Assembly: GCF_022965805.1 (NCBI RefSeq)
Contig: NC_133106.1
Span: 33,965,913-34,029,912, forward strand
Length of the DNA: 64,000 nt
Direction of reading: 5' to 3'
From: Primulina eburnea
Taxonomy: Eukaryota > Streptophyta > Magnoliopsida > Lamiales > Gesneriaceae
The translations under genes and the position numbers were made by a program. The notes under the pieces are model-generated. The model had not been told where the DNA came from and did no database searches. It was given only the letters and a program-made list of their open reading frames with translations. Positions 46,112-62,997 of this stretch are shown here, piece by piece (position 1 is the stretch's first letter; each line of letters begins with the position of its first letter).

Positions 46112-48661
46112 CTATGCATCATCATGTTTGAATTTAGCCATGTTCGAGAGTTCATCTACTGCTTCAACCAAGTGATCTAGCCTAGCCACAAATTCAATAA
46201 GCAACGAGGTAAAAGTTGCAAGTGACAGGTTTGTAGTACTCTCCAGTGCCTGCATTTTAGGAACCGAATCCTTGTTAAAGCCTCTATCGTCTTCAAAAGC
46301 ATCAACTTCTCTAGATGGCCAAGAATATTGCTTTCTCGAATGCTTCCTCATTGTCTCATGATACGATTCAACCTGCAACGGTACCGTAGTTCCCAGAAGT
46401 TGATTTGGGGTATCAAGATTTTGTTCTAAAAGTTTCAAATCAAGATCAGAAAAAGTTGATGACAGTGATTGAGCAAGCTTTGTTTGTGGCATCGGTGAAT
46501 TATCCGGTGGGTCGTAGGTAGATGTTAGGAGATACGAGTGCATGTCTATGGCCCTTTGCAGTCTTCCAGTCGAAACATGAACCTGTTTAAGGAGGCAAGA
46601 TTTGTGGCTCCATTGCATGTTGGCTATATCTTGGCCTAGGTACCGAACTAGCTCTGCTGCCACGCTTGATGCTTCTTGGATCTCTTTTTGGAATGTAATC
46701 CTAAGGTTATACGGGGCCTGATACAAAGAAAGAAATATGTATCAGATAAAGGGCCGAATTTTTTTTTGTTCCAAACTTATCATCTGGTAAATAGTGTTAA
46801 TAATGAAATACGCACAAAGACTAAAGTTCTCTCAATTATTGGCTTTTCCTATCAAATAATACAAACTTTATATCTGTACTCTTTTTCTGAATATATTCTT
46901 AAGTTGATGCTTTATGTTCTTAGGTAATTAGAAAGGCCTTATATTATGTTTCGGCTTTTCTTCATCATAGAAAGCCACTGGAGGAGAATCATTTCCATGA
47001 TGATCATCTGTGTATCTTATATATGGCAGACCTGTTTCAGACATGCTTGAGGTTTTAGAAATTTGTGTTCAATAGATTTGGGTCGAGCTCATGAATCATG
47101 CTTCAATGTCGTCGATATCAAAATTTCCAACAGATGAATGTTCCAAGACCTGAATTTCAGAGTGTAGCACACCGTGAAGTGCCATGACCTCGTATGCGCA
47201 ATAGCGTAGGACTGCACCGACTTTCACGTATTCAGACCATGGATAAAAGAAGTGATTGAACCTTCCATGGGGTGGCTCCCATTTAGCAGAACTGGCCTGG
47301 AAAACAGATGCAGAAAAAATTGTGAGCATTTGCCGATTATATTTCTTTTTAACCTCATTCATCCACAAAAGATCAGATATGGTACCAAAGTTTCAAATTT
47401 TGAGGCAGAGTTCAAAGTCAACCGGCATTTTCTGTACGCAGGTTCATCTGGAAACTCGTCCATGACAGTCTTTGTGAACTCGGGTTGTTCGGATCCATCG
47501 TTTTGCAAGTATTTCCGAACACATTCTAAAATCCAACAAATGTCCAAAGCACCAATGATTAATATCAAACAGTGAATAATACGTAGTCAAAGTTGGACTC
47601 TTGACACTTCTGTTTAATAGCAGGGCGGACTACTCAACAGAACCGAGCAAAGGTAGTTTTTCCCACTCTACGAAAATCATCTGAGTGTTCCCGATTAATG
47701 TACATTACTATTATAGATTGCAAGTATACAAATTGTATGTTACACAATGGTTCATAATTTGAAATACCTTCAAGTGCATCAGCAACTGAAGCAAAGTTGT
47801 TCACAAGTTCTTTATGCAACTGTTCTCCAGCCCATATAGGAAAAATCAATAGATTAACTAATACTGCAACTATCCCTCCAATGGCGATAGAGTAGAGCCG
47901 ATCCATGGCAGTTCTTAATGGACTTCCCATTCGATAACCAGAAACGATGATCAAACAGTAGGTGAAAAGCATTACTCGAAATCCATACTCGTATGGAACT
48001 AAGGATGGCCATAACTTCATGAATGAAGTAACAGTTCCTATAAAATGTTAAAACGTTGTTTCTTAGTGTAATACACTCAGTGTCAGGCGAAGGGGCGGAA
48101 ATAGTTTAAAATACGTACCAACAATGAAGATACTAAAACCAATTATAATTGGTTCAGCTACATGGCCGGAGCTTAAAGCTATCTGAGCTACGGCTATAGC
48201 AATGACTCCAGCCAGCAGACTACCTAGTGCTCGGTTGAATCCTCGGTTAAATGTGGCACCTAGCATTCGTATAAAAAAATGCATGGAATATGATCAAATA
48301 CGTACCTCGGAAATAACAATATGTGAAAAACTTTTGAGCTGATTTTATTCGATCTTATATACATACCGACTGTGTATTCAAACATGATGGCAACAGTTAG
48401 GATAGACCAGATAATATTGGTGCCAAAAACTTTGTAAGGATCTCGACATAATATCAAGAGCGATACAACGAGAACTGCGAGGCCAACTTTAAGAGAGAAC
48501 GTTACTCTATCTACATCTTCTTTGCAAAATTCCCAGACACTCAAAATGAAGCTTTTGCACGAAAAGTCAACTCCGTCTACAAAATTTCTCTTAGTATCTG
48601 ATATTTTCTCTTTGCTGATGGGAGGTATTTTGATTTCAACACTACCCTTTTTACCATTCAT
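46112..48661 (-). CDS. Aluminium-activated malate transporter (ALMT) family channel
   Basis: Six exons: 48367..48661, 48119..48259, 47768..48037, 47386..47525, 47150..47296 and 46112..46717, all GT-AG and in frame, 532 residues. The N-terminal half has about six membrane segments (near 55-73, 79-96, 112-128, 134-148, 165-183 and 195-213). The WEPPHG motif is at 288-293, followed by YPWSEYVKV, both standard in the family; the long C-terminal tail is hydrophilic and helical. Family members are malate- or chloride-conducting anion channels of the tonoplast or plasma membrane. The N-terminus MNGKKGSVEIKIPP and the VDGVDFS region look closest to the vacuolar ALMT4/ALMT9 group (from memory). Start chosen as the only ATG ahead of the conserved region, with TATAAAAG at 48711..48718 about 50 bases upstream. 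Confidence 0.93.
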
Positions 48662-48710
48662 TCTTCAACGAAGAAATATGAACACTTCTAAATCCCAACT
48701 CTTGTCGAGT

Positions 48711-48718
48711 CTTTTATA
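48711..48718 (-). promoter_or_regulatory. TATA box of the ALMT gene
   Basis: TATAAAAG on the minus strand, about 50 bases before the start codon, implying a short leader. Confidence 0.5.
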
Positions 48719-48719
48719 C

Positions 48720-50139
48720 TAGTTCTTGATCTTCGTCGACTAGAACAGAAGTGCTGCCACACGAGATAAGTGCTTCTTTTAAGGCACGGAGAAAACAGAT
48801 GAAACAACTGAGACGAGGCATATGAGATTTAAAGAAGGGACATGGCTAAGTGGCTGATATATGCAAGTAGGATTAGGAAATAACGAGTGGTCAAGATATG
48901 AAGCATTGGAAAAAGAATAAATACAGCAATAATAGAAGAAAGAATGGAGCTAACACCTTGGATAAAAGATGCTTAACAATTACGTGGAATGGTCGACATA
49001 GAATTAGAATCTAACCATTTTAGAAGATTAATTGTTCAGTACTGTTTATTCTCCTTAATTTTTACTCTATAAAATATCTCGTGATCTCGTCACTCACTTC
49101 ATTATTTTTTAAACCAGTGTTTCCTGTGAAAAATGCTTAGCAATGCAACATTCATATTCAAAAAGCTAGGCCATGGAAGCCTCTGGGAGAAATATAAACA
49201 GTACATGGTGATCACTAATAACCCTTTGAAATTCAACAAGTTGTTGCAATCATAAATTTTGGAATATGTCTCATTCCTTTACAATCCTCAATCGATCCCT
49301 TGTGATATTATCGGGATGTGTCAAGATTAAGTCTCAATAATTTTCGTCCTTGAATGTTCCATGGAACGTAATCCTTAAGATCTAATTTCTGTAAGCTACT
49401 TATTCACAACAAAATTCGGAAATGTTCATTCATATATATCCTTTATGTCAAGCTTTTGAATGCATGGGCTACTAGGTATGATATTTATCTCAGGACCCAC
49501 AAAATTATTTCATGTTATTTACAACTGACAAAATTGATCCCCAAAATAAGTGTTTTTTTACGTGTTTAGACGTAAAAAAAGACTTAAAAAAAAGTGACTA
49601 CGAATTTTTTTACGTAATTTTGCAAGTTTATAAAAGAAAAGTTCAGTATTTGCAAACATTATCTTAATCACTAAGACATTCCGTGTATTCAGTTTTTACA
49701 GAAATGAGACTATCTTCGTTGTGGTATAATTATATGTATAATATCTTAATTCCACACTATTAGGGGATTCTTTAGTGCAAAATCGTTGTTAAATTTGTTT
49801 TGAAGCCGTGTTAGAAAAGTGTAGCATAGCTTTGAGACAACACTATCTCCTCCATCATATGCTGATGCTGGAATTGGATGCTTCAACGTGTCATATCACA
49901 CAAATGCTGTAAAATATGTGCCTGAACCACGACAATATTCAAATCCTGAAGGGACCATCGATCCTTGACTTCATCGGAAATTTTTTTTTTCTTTTTATAT
50001 GATCTTTAATTGATCATACAAGATATATAGAAATTCGATTGGAATGATATAGATTTTAATATCACCATAATTTAAATATGAAATAAATTTGGATAATTTT
50101 AATTATATTAAAAAAATTAAGAGACCAGGAAGTATAACA
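48720..50139. other. ALMT promoter region and intergenic DNA
   Basis: No supported gene. The tract near 49980 is a T run only. Confidence 0.5.
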
Positions 50140-50211
50140 GCGTTTGTAGTCCAACGGTTAGGATAATTGCCTTCCAAGCAATAGACCCGGGTTCGACTCC
50201 CGGCAAACGCA
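50140..50211 (+). tRNA. tRNA-Gly (anticodon UCC)
   Basis: 72 bases. Acceptor stem GCGTTTG pairs with CAAACGC, discriminator A; anticodon stem ATTGC/GCAAT frames the loop CTTCCAA with anticodon TCC; T arm CCGGGTTCGACTCCCGG is perfect and serves as B box; A box TAGTCCAACGGTTAGGATA. No intron. A run of T at 50217..50224 is a pol III terminator. All features of a working nuclear tRNA gene. Confidence 0.97.
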
Positions 50212-50216
50212 GTGGA

Positions 50217-50224
50217 CTTTTTTT
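50217..50224 (+). terminator. Pol III terminator of tRNA-Gly
   Basis: Oligo-T run about six bases after the tRNA 3' end. Confidence 0.8.
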
Positions 50225-50320
50225 ACGATGACTCACCTGACATACAGGTGCATTGGAAAAAAATATGCGGATAAAGTTTTTTTCTTTAATTTTTAGAGCT
50301 AAAAATGTGAATAGTTTTGG

Positions 50321-50402
50321 ATCCACAAAATTCCGATTGCCGTCAACCCAATTTCTTTTTGATAGCCACGAATTCCGATTGCCGTCAACCCAATATCTTT
50401 TT
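50321..50402. repeat. Short diverged duplication
   Basis: ATTCCGATTGCCGTCAACCC occurs twice, 54 bases apart, each followed by AAT.TCTTTTT. Function unknown. Confidence 0.7.
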
Positions 50403-50683
50403 ATAGATTCGTCCTTGGATTCCAATGGGATAGAGTTTTCCAATTTTGAGTTGAACCATAAATTTTTGGGAATTTCATGGAAGTTCGCTTGGCTCTTCTT
50501 CAACTTTTATTAATGTCATGAGAATTACCAAACTAATGCGATAATCTATAAATCAAGTTAACAAAGTAAATCATGTTGACTGTCCTATAAGATATATTCA
50601 CCCAAAAAAATATTAGTAAAAAAAATCAAACACACTTGTTCCATCAAGTTAAACACGTTTAGGACAGCCAATGATAATTGCAA

Positions 50684-50844
50684 GAGTGAGTCTCATCTGA
50701 GACCGTCTCACGGATATTAATTTGTAAGACGGATCAACCCTACGAATATTCACAATAAAAAGTAATACTTTTTCATGGATGACCCAAATAAAAGATCCGT
50801 CTCACAAATACGACATGCGAAACCGTCTCACACAAGTTTTTGTC
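50684..50844. mobile_element. MITE of the GTGAGACGGTCTCAC family
   Basis: Near-complete copy: GAGTGAGTCTCATCTGAGAC at the left and CACACAAGTTTTTGTC at the right. AATTGCAA before and AATTACAA after look like a mutated target duplication. Confidence 0.7.
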
Positions 50845-50849
50845 CAATT

Positions 50850-52430
50850 ACAAATAGTGACATTCATGGTTTGACCCACATAGGTAGCTTTCTAAATGAA
50901 TTTTTTTCTCTATGTCCGTACCCCAAATGAATTCAGCCAAGACATTGGTCCAAACCCTTTTATCAACGAATGGTCGAACATTGTTTAAACGTTTGAAATG
51001 TAATTATTATTATTATTTATATATTCTATAAATTTTTTCGTATATTGAACTTTTTAAAAAATTTAGCCAGTCCTTGATAAATATCGCCGCTCGGTGGCTC
51101 TTCCCCAACTTAATTGAGTTGTTGAAGTTTCACGTGTAAAAACGGATGGATTTGCCAATCATGCAGTTTTGGCATTTTGCTTATTTAATTTCTTAATAAA
51201 AAGAAAGCAAAATTGTAAACTACGCTGACAACGTGTCGTGTTCAGATATGATTTCATATCTTCTGTCTTTATCTTTATTTATTAGATTTTTAATTTTATC
51301 TGCCTTCTCATATCTTTCAAAAAATCAAATATTTATACCTTATTCAAATATTTTATTATTATCTATAATTACATTTTCTCAAATTTGAATAATTTCGATT
51401 AAATTATGAATATTTACTAAATTGTTGAGATCAATGAAAAAAAAAAATATAAAAATTAGCAAATTAAAAATTATAAAAAAATATTAGAAATATTAGAAAT
51501 ATTTATTCTAACATCATTATCCAACAAAAATATATATTAATAATCATCTTTGTTTCATCCAACTAAATTCATTCAACAAAAAATATTAGAATAACATCAT
51601 AACCGAAAAAGCATTTATACTAATGACCCAGACACACATGTTGGGTGCGTGACGTATTGTATATTGGATATGTTGCTTACTCAATTTATAGAATGAATGT
51701 TGGATATTTGTGACTCGAAAAGAATATTGTGATACGTTGTAAGTTATATGATGAATTTTTAGTCACCACATCTATTTATACTATGAATTTTGATTAGAAT
51801 TCTGGAAATTTGCTTTGATTGTTACTTAAGGAAGAACACAAGAATCTCGAACCGAATATCGAACTCGAAACTTGATCGGTGACCATGAATCAAATACTAC
51901 GAACAAATCTATTTGTAACAAGACACAAAAAAATTTACGTGGTTTGATCGAAGACCTACGTCCAAGGAGAATAACCAAGTTTGTTTTTATTGATGTCACC
52001 CCAAAGTGGTGTGACAAGTTTTACAAAAGAAAAAAGGTCCCCCCAATTACAAGTTTTGCCTTCTTTTATGACCCTCGGATATTGTTCCTCAAAACATGGA
52101 TTCTTCCCCATGCTGTGCTTATCTGAACATTCTGTCATGAAGGAGTTCTTCCAGCCGTAGGTTTTTGAAAAACCCTATCAATTATTGTGGCCAAATGATA
52201 AATTTCTTGTCCCGACTAATGGGTTGAATGGTCCAACTCTTTGTGAGACACACTCCAACAATTGTACATGAATGTTTTCTAGTATATCTGTATGAAAACT
52301 TTGAAAATTGAGATATAATTAAAATTGAGCACCTAATACAAAAAATAAATATAGTACTCATATTGGATATAAATAAAATTCTTTAAGATATGCCTCTCAT
52401 ATCATACATATTACATACTTATTTAAGGTA
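50850..52430. other. Intergenic, no gene seen
   Basis: AT-rich. The stretch at about 51830-52250 is GC-richer, opens overlapping frames on both strands and may be a transposon fragment, but nothing in it is recognisable. Confidence 0.4.
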
Positions 52431-52431
52431 A

Positions 52432-52535
52432 AAAAATTTATGAGATGGTCTCACGGGTCATCCATGAAAAAATATTACTTTTATGCTAAAAATATTACTT
52501 TTTATTGTGGATATCGACAGAATTCACCAATCTCA
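52432..52535. mobile_element. MITE of the GTGAGACGGTCTCAC family, internally deleted
   Basis: GAGATGGTCTCACGGGTC runs straight into ATCCATGAAAAAATATTAC. In full copies these are separated by about 30 bases lying between two GGGTC words, so the copy looks like a deletion between short repeats. The right arm is missing. Confidence 0.5.
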
Positions 52536-52769
52536 AATAAACTTCATTTTTATTTAATCGCATAAAAATTTCATATCTTTTCATTTAGGGTCGGATATCA
52601 AATTTTACGTCTAATGCGGAAGATAGTCATCTCTATTGCAAACTAACATAGTGGCAGTAGTCATTTCAAGTTAGATATTCAGACAAAAGCCACAAACGTA
52701 AGTTATGCAGAGCCTAGAAATCGGACCTCTATCTTGCTAGAAAATCGTTTACTTTTCAGTCAACTTGCA

Positions 52770-56904
<4,135 letters not shown>

Positions 56905-58000
56905 AATCAACCCAGGCTTCATGACCAGTAAGTATTATGTACGTTTTGATGGGTTCCAACTGTTTCCCTTTCTCTCCGGTCACATTCGTGCCCCGGAGAA
57001 AAGAGCTGGATCATATGTGGTTGCTTCAGTTTCTCTTGTAGCCAGTGGTGGAGGTTGAGGAAGGATGGTCCTTTTTGGGGTTTTTCCTCTGTTAAGTGCC
57101 TTTTAATTTCTGTAAATTGTCTCACACTTTGATTGTTTACTTTTGAGATTGAAGTACAGGATGTTATTATATACATGTATTTGGTATGTATTTTACCCAT
57201 TAAGTTTTGAGCTGTTTATTCTTCAATAAAAAGACTGTCAATAAAAAAAGGGGTCTTTTCTTCTATAAGCTCGAGTTTGGCTTGAACCAAGGGCTGCATA
57301 TATATCGTTTATGCCCCTGGTAAAGTAAATACAACGCTTGCTTTTGGTTAAGAACTGTAAAACAATTTCAAATATAATCTTCTTCTTCTTCTTCTTTTTT
57401 TACAGAGATTAAGTATGTAATTGGGAAAAAAAAAATTTACACACAATTTTTTATTTTATTTTTATTTTATTTATTTCATTAAATTAATGATTTTGCATCT
57501 TTCTAAAATGAAGTTGATTGAGCTGTATTAGTTAAACAAAAAAGAAGAAGAATTACCACTGAATATAGAAATATTAATTTGCATCCAAACAAAGGGGAGA
57601 AACAAAATATAAAATTGGTGTCTTCCCAATTCCCACCATTTAGCATAAAACTTGTTGAAACTAAATGATCAAATACAAATCACCCGAAATTGGAAAAATC
57701 AAGATCAAAGAAGAACCGACACAAAATGAAAGAATCATTACTAACAAAAACTGAAAGATGTGATTCTTTTAATTATTTAGCATAATTAATGATCGTGTAA
57801 TCTCTTCATTTTAATGTCATATAATTTACACAACATCCAGTACTTGTGAATCTTGGAGTAGAGTAATTGTCCACCAAATTCCCACTCAACTTCTGTGAGA
57901 GAGTTACTTTTGTTCAGTTCTAACCTCTGTTTTGGTGGGATGCAGTTAATTTCTGATAAAATGTAGTTGGAAGATTCAACTATTATTAAATGTCCATTCC
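56905..58000. other. CDPK 3' end and intergenic DNA
   Basis: About 330 bases of presumed 3' untranslated region to the AATAAA at 57225, then AT-rich sequence leading to the GH5 promoter. No gene seen. Confidence 0.6.
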
Positions 58001-58007
58001 TATATAG
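58001..58007 (+). promoter_or_regulatory. TATA box of the first GH5 gene
   Basis: TATATAG 54 bases before the start codon, predicting a leader of about 25-30 bases. Confidence 0.5.
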
Positions 58008-58060
58008 CCTCTACTTAAACACATAAGGTTCCTTTTAGCCAAAAAACTGTGTCTTGAAAC

Positions 58061-60065
58061 ATGCAAAGGAATCTCGTACGATTGTTGCTTCTTTTCTCCT
58101 ATGTAACTCTCCATCACTCCCTCCCTCTATCAACTAGCTCAAGATGGATAATAGATGAGCACACCGGAGATCGAGTGAAGCTCGTTTGTGCCAATTGGGC
58201 TGCACACCTCGAGCCCATGTTGGCAGAAGGGCTCGATAAGCAGCCTGTGGGAAAAATTGTCAAGAATGTCGCGTCAATGGGCTTCAACTGCGTAAGGCTC
58301 ACATGGGCGACATACATGTTTACCCGATATGCTGACGTTACTGTAACCCAATCTTTCAGCGGCCTTGGGCTTGGAGATGCTATGGTAGGGATATCCCGAA
58401 ATAACCCTCGGTTTTTGAACCTTACACTCGTCGACGCCCAACGGGCATTGATTGCAGAACTCGGGCTCCATGGTGTGATGGTGGTGCTTGATAACCAAGT
58501 TAGCCGGCCCATGTGGTGTTGTGGTGATGATGATGGGAATGGATTCTTTGGAGACAAGTATTTTGATCCTAAAGAGTGGCTCCGAGGCTTGGCAATCGTA
58601 GCCAAGCGTTACAAAGACACGCAAATGGTACGTTGCTCTTTTCATTTGGATTAAGGGCGAACCAAGAAGAGAGGAAATGAAATTGTCGTTCATCTCAACA
58701 AAAATCATATATTCAAATTTTATGTATATCCACGAAGTATATCTCGCTATCACTAATACCTTGGATCTAACAGATGTTTAGATGTGAACATTGAGGTCTT
58801 TTTTCTCTTCAATGTAGGTTGTGGCTATGAGTATGAGAAATGAGCTACGTGGTCCACTGCAAAACGAGACCGTATGGTATCGATATGTTAAAGAAGGAGC
58901 AAGAACAATTCACAGAGCGAATCCGAATCTTCTAGTGATCGTCTCGGGAATACATTACGATCTTGATTTCTCATTTCTAAAGAAAAAGCCATTGAATCTT
59001 AATTTTCAACACAAAATAGTTTACGAAACTCATCGATATTCATTTACCGAGGGACAAACAAATTTGTGGCTAAATGGACCATTAAATAGGGTTTGTAAAA
59101 GTGTCATTCAAGAATTACAAAATAAAGCTGGTTTTTTGGTTGAGGATGGGAATAAGGCACCTTTATTTGTTAGTGAGTTTGGGATAAATCAGTTGGGACT
59201 GAACCGGGCCGATAATGTTTTCTTGGGCTGTTTTTTGGGTTACTTGGCGGAGATGGATCTAGATTGGAGTATTTGGGCTTTACAAGGGAGTTATTATTTA
59301 AGAGATGGGCTTCATGGGCCGGAAGAGACTTATGGGATGCTGAATTATAATTGGAGCTCACTTAGAAGCCCCAAATTTCATCACAAACTTCAGCTTGTTC
59401 GAAGGCATTTACAAGGTAACATTTATCAAATATAACTTTTGAAATTTTTATAAATATTTTATAATTATAACAATAAATAATGAAGTCAAAATATATTTTT
59501 ATGTTTCAGTTAGCATTTGAAACCTCGGTTTAATTTTGTTTTAAATAATTTAATAAAATGTGGTAAAAAGAATATTTGTTATTAGTAACACATAACGCGC
59601 GCTTCATTGCTAGCTTATATAAAATTAAATGCAGATCCTTATTCAAAAGTGCCCATGTACTACATTTTGTACCATCCATGGAGTGGAAAATGCATCAAAG
59701 CCAAGAATTCTCAAGTTTACGCAACGGATTGCCGGAGTTTTAGCCGGTGGAATCATGATGGAAGCAGAAATCCGATCCAGTTAACTGGCTCGAAATTATG
59801 CCTATCAGCCACCGGAAACGGGATTCCGGCTATCCTTTCTGGCAATTGCACGGGAAATCAAAGTCAATGGGAATTGATTTCCGATTCCAAGTTCCAGCTT
59901 GCAAGTAAAGATGAAAAGGGAACATATCTGTGCCTGGAACTGAACCACGAGAACTCATCAATGGTTGTGACAAATAAGTGTCTCTGTTTGGACGATGATT
60001 CGGATAGTAGTTGTCAAGAAAATCCAGAGACTCAGTGGTTTAAGCTTATTTTTGCTAATATTTAA
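58061..60065 (+). CDS. Secreted GH5 cellulase-like enzyme with ricin-type domain (copy 1)
   Basis: Three exons, 58061..58627, 58818..59415 and 59635..60065; 531 residues. A signal peptide (RLLLLFSYVTLHHSLPLS) is followed by a GH5 barrel: VRLTW with Arg79, MRNELRG with acid/base Glu198, YETHRYSF with His261 and Tyr263, and FVSEFG with nucleophile Glu309. Residues about 390-531 form a ricin-B-like beta-trefoil with QxW-type repeats (SQWELI, TQWFKL). GH5 enzymes cleave beta-1,4 glucans or mannans; this plant subgroup has no firmly assigned substrate that I can name. Odd: in the otherwise conserved LDNH motif the His is Gln146 (LDNQVSRPMWCC). Tandem relative at 60865 shares both intron positions. 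Confidence 0.9.
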
Positions 60066-60817
60066 TAATTCTTTATTATTGTTGATATTATTTTATTGTT
60101 ATGGAATATCTTTAACTTAAATTTGATCCGTGCTACCGGTAAGTTAGCGTCGGGTGGCAAGTAAATCATTAAGAAAATATTAATTTCAGTAATTTTACTA
60201 TTTATATTGTATTAAATTTATGTTGGACAACTATTGTTTGTCTGATACAAATTCATAAATTTTGTTTGAGATTTAATCATAATAAATTTTGAAAAAAGTT
60301 GATATAAATTATCTATAATCACATAAATAGTAAAACGGGACGAAGGGAAAATCCCTTATACATTTTTTATGGAAATTTTAATAATGTTATGTCTGGTGTA
60401 ATTTAGATTTTAACACATCTTCGAGCTTTGCCATGAAATTTTTACACGACATAAATAGCTACGATAATTAAGGATGTTGTCATTTGAAACTAAAAATAAA
60501 GATTAATCACATTATCATATTCAACTTCCAGAAGAGTACATGATTTTTTTTTTTTTACATAACCCCGCGCACTAGAGAAAAATCAAACACAGCATTTATT
60601 TCTTCCACCCCTTTTTCAGTTAAAAAATGGACTTTTTCTCAATAATTGATTAATAAATATTCTGATGATCTTACCCAAGCAGTGATCAAATCATTATAGT
60701 ACATTTATGGAGAAGAAAAACAAAGACTTTTTCACGAAAAATCTGATTCTACATTATGGTAAGATCTGCATTTAATACACCTAACCTTAAATCAAACATT
60801 TTAAATTTTGCAGGCAC
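60066..60817. other. Spacer between the two GH5 genes
   Basis: AT-rich 3' flank of copy 1 and promoter of copy 2; no other gene seen. Confidence 0.6.
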
Positions 60818-60825
60818 TATAAATA
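60818..60825 (+). promoter_or_regulatory. TATA box of the second GH5 gene
   Basis: TATAAATA 40 bases before the start codon, so the leader is very short, as for copy 1. Confidence 0.55.
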
Positions 60826-60864
60826 TGCAATAACTTTAACCTGAGACACCAGCATTCTTCTTCA

Positions 60865-62968
60865 ATGGCAGGCAAAATGAATATCATTGAAGCGATTATT
60901 TTCCTGCTTCTTCTTCAAACAGCAAATTCATTCGGTCTCGCGACTAACTCCAGATGGATAGTGAATCAAGCAACAGGAAAACGAGTAAAACTCGCCTGCG
61001 TGAATTGGGTCTCACACTTGCAGCCAATGATAGCAGAAGGGATGGAAAAACAGCCCCTGAAATACATAGCAGGGCAGATAGCCGCAACTGGGTTTAACTG
61101 TGTGAGATTCACATGGGCTACATTCATGTTTACCAGGGCTGACTATGGTAACCTTACCGTGTCGCAATCACTAGATAAATTTGGACTGAAAGACGCGAAA
61201 GCGGGGATTGCTAAAAATAATCCCCAGTTTCTGAACATGAATGTGATTGAAGTTCATAAAGCAGTGGTGAATGAACTTGGGAGGAATAATCTGATGGTGG
61301 TGCTGGATAACCATATCAGCGAGCCAAAATGGTGTTGCAATGGCACTGATGGGAATGGGTTCTTCGGGGATGTCAGCTTTGATCCCGATGAATGGTTAAA
61401 GGGACTGGCAGCGGTTGCAGCGACGTATAAGGGCAACCCCGCGGTGATTTTTTCAAAAAATATATATATAAAGCGCCTTGAATACGCAAATCTTTAAATT
61501 TGTTTCGTTCTTGTAGAAAAAAATGGCCAATTCTTCACATATCCTTAATTTGCAGGTAGTAGCAATGAGCATGAGAAATGAACTAAGAGGTGACAGACAA
61601 AACGAGCCGGATTGGTACAAATACATGCAACAAGGCGCCCTCGTCATCAATAAACAAAACCCTGATGTATTAGTAATAGTCTCTGGTCTACACTACGACA
61701 CCATTCTAGGATTCCTGAAATCAAATCCATTTGGGGTGAACATAGGCAATAAGTTAGTGTTCGAAGCACATTGGTACACCTTTGGAACCACAGCTGAGAA
61801 ATGGAAGTCTCAAACCAACCTAGTGTGCGCAAGCATGACTCAAAGTGCTGAAAACAATTACCTTTTCTTGATTAGAGGAAACCATTCTTACCCTCTGTTT
61901 CTTAGTGAATATGGTATAGACCAAACAGGTGTAAATGAGGCTGATAATCGGTATATAAGTTGCTTCTTGGCGGCCATAGTAGAAAGTGATATAGATTGGG
62001 CGTTATGGACTTTTCAAGGAAGCTACATGCTTAGAGAGGGTGGAGTTAACATTGGAGAATCTTATGGGATTATGGATTTTAATTGGGTTCGTCCTAAAAA
62101 TACTACTTTTGTGCAAAGATTGCAATTTGCGAGACAGATGAATCAAGGTACCATTCAAGTTCTCACTATATATATATATTCTTTTTCATGCTTTAGGTAT
62201 TGGGTTTAAATCAAATAATTGAACACATGCACATTTAAAAAAATAATGAAAACAAGTTTTCCTTTTTATCATGTTTATTTATTTAACCAATCAATTAGCT
62301 AGCGGCCAATAACTAGAGTTTTGGTTTAAGCAAGTGACGTTAATTATATGTTTGTATTTTGAAAATAAGATCAATTTTTTTTTTTTAATTCTTGAATTGT
62401 TTATCCATGAAATAACTTTGACAAAATTAAAAATTTAGTCACATAAACCATATGTTTTCCATTTTTTTTTTCCATTTTCGGTTAGCTATAATAAACTAAT
62501 TTTTTCACAGATTCAAATCCGAGTCATCCAACTTCCTACAAAATATTCCACCCCCAAACTGGTCAATGCGTGAAGTTTGGCGAAAACGATATCTTCCTAT
62601 CCAACTGCGTCTCTGCAACTCGATGGGATCAACACCAAGACGGTGGTCCAATCAAGCTTGCCGGAAGTCCACGGTGCCTAGTGGTGGCGGGAGACAATGT
62701 TGCCGCACATGTTTCGAAGGATTGCGCCAGCAATAGCAGCAAGTGGAAGACTGTTTCCAACTCTAGGCTTCATTTAGCTGCCCAGAATGGTCAAGGGAGT
62801 TATTTGTGCTTAGAAAAGAATGCAGTCGATGCCACAATTCTTACTAAGAAATGTCTCTGTGTAGGAGACAACCTAGTCGATCTTCCTACCTGTGCTGAAA
62901 ATCCTCAAGTACAATGGTTTAAGCTTGTCCCCGTTGTAAGGCCCGAGAAAGTGATTACTGTAATCTGA
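60865..62968 (+). CDS. Secreted GH5 cellulase-like enzyme with ricin-type domain (copy 2)
   Basis: Three exons, 60865..61443, 61556..62147 and 62511..62968; 542 residues. Signal peptide IIEAIIFLLLLQTANSFG, then the GH5 barrel with Arg81, LDNH with His150, MRNELRG with Glu202, EAHWYTF with His265/Tyr267 and FLSEYG with nucleophile Glu311. The C-terminal trefoil (about 393-542) has SSKWKTV and VQWFKLV. Introns fall at the same codons as in copy 1 (before VVAMSMRNE and before the lectin domain), so the pair arose by tandem duplication; sequence divergence is considerable, so it is not recent. All key catalytic residues are present, unlike copy 1. Two in-frame ATGs (60865, 60877) could start it; the first gives the better signal peptide. 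Confidence 0.92.
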
Positions 62969-62997
62969 AATGATTTATTATTTAATCAAGGTAATTA

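Noticed and set aside
51826..52138. Overlapping frames at 51.8-52.1 kb as a gene
   Set aside because: Frames on both strands have similar length and none shows a motif; a transposon fragment is possible but unsupported.
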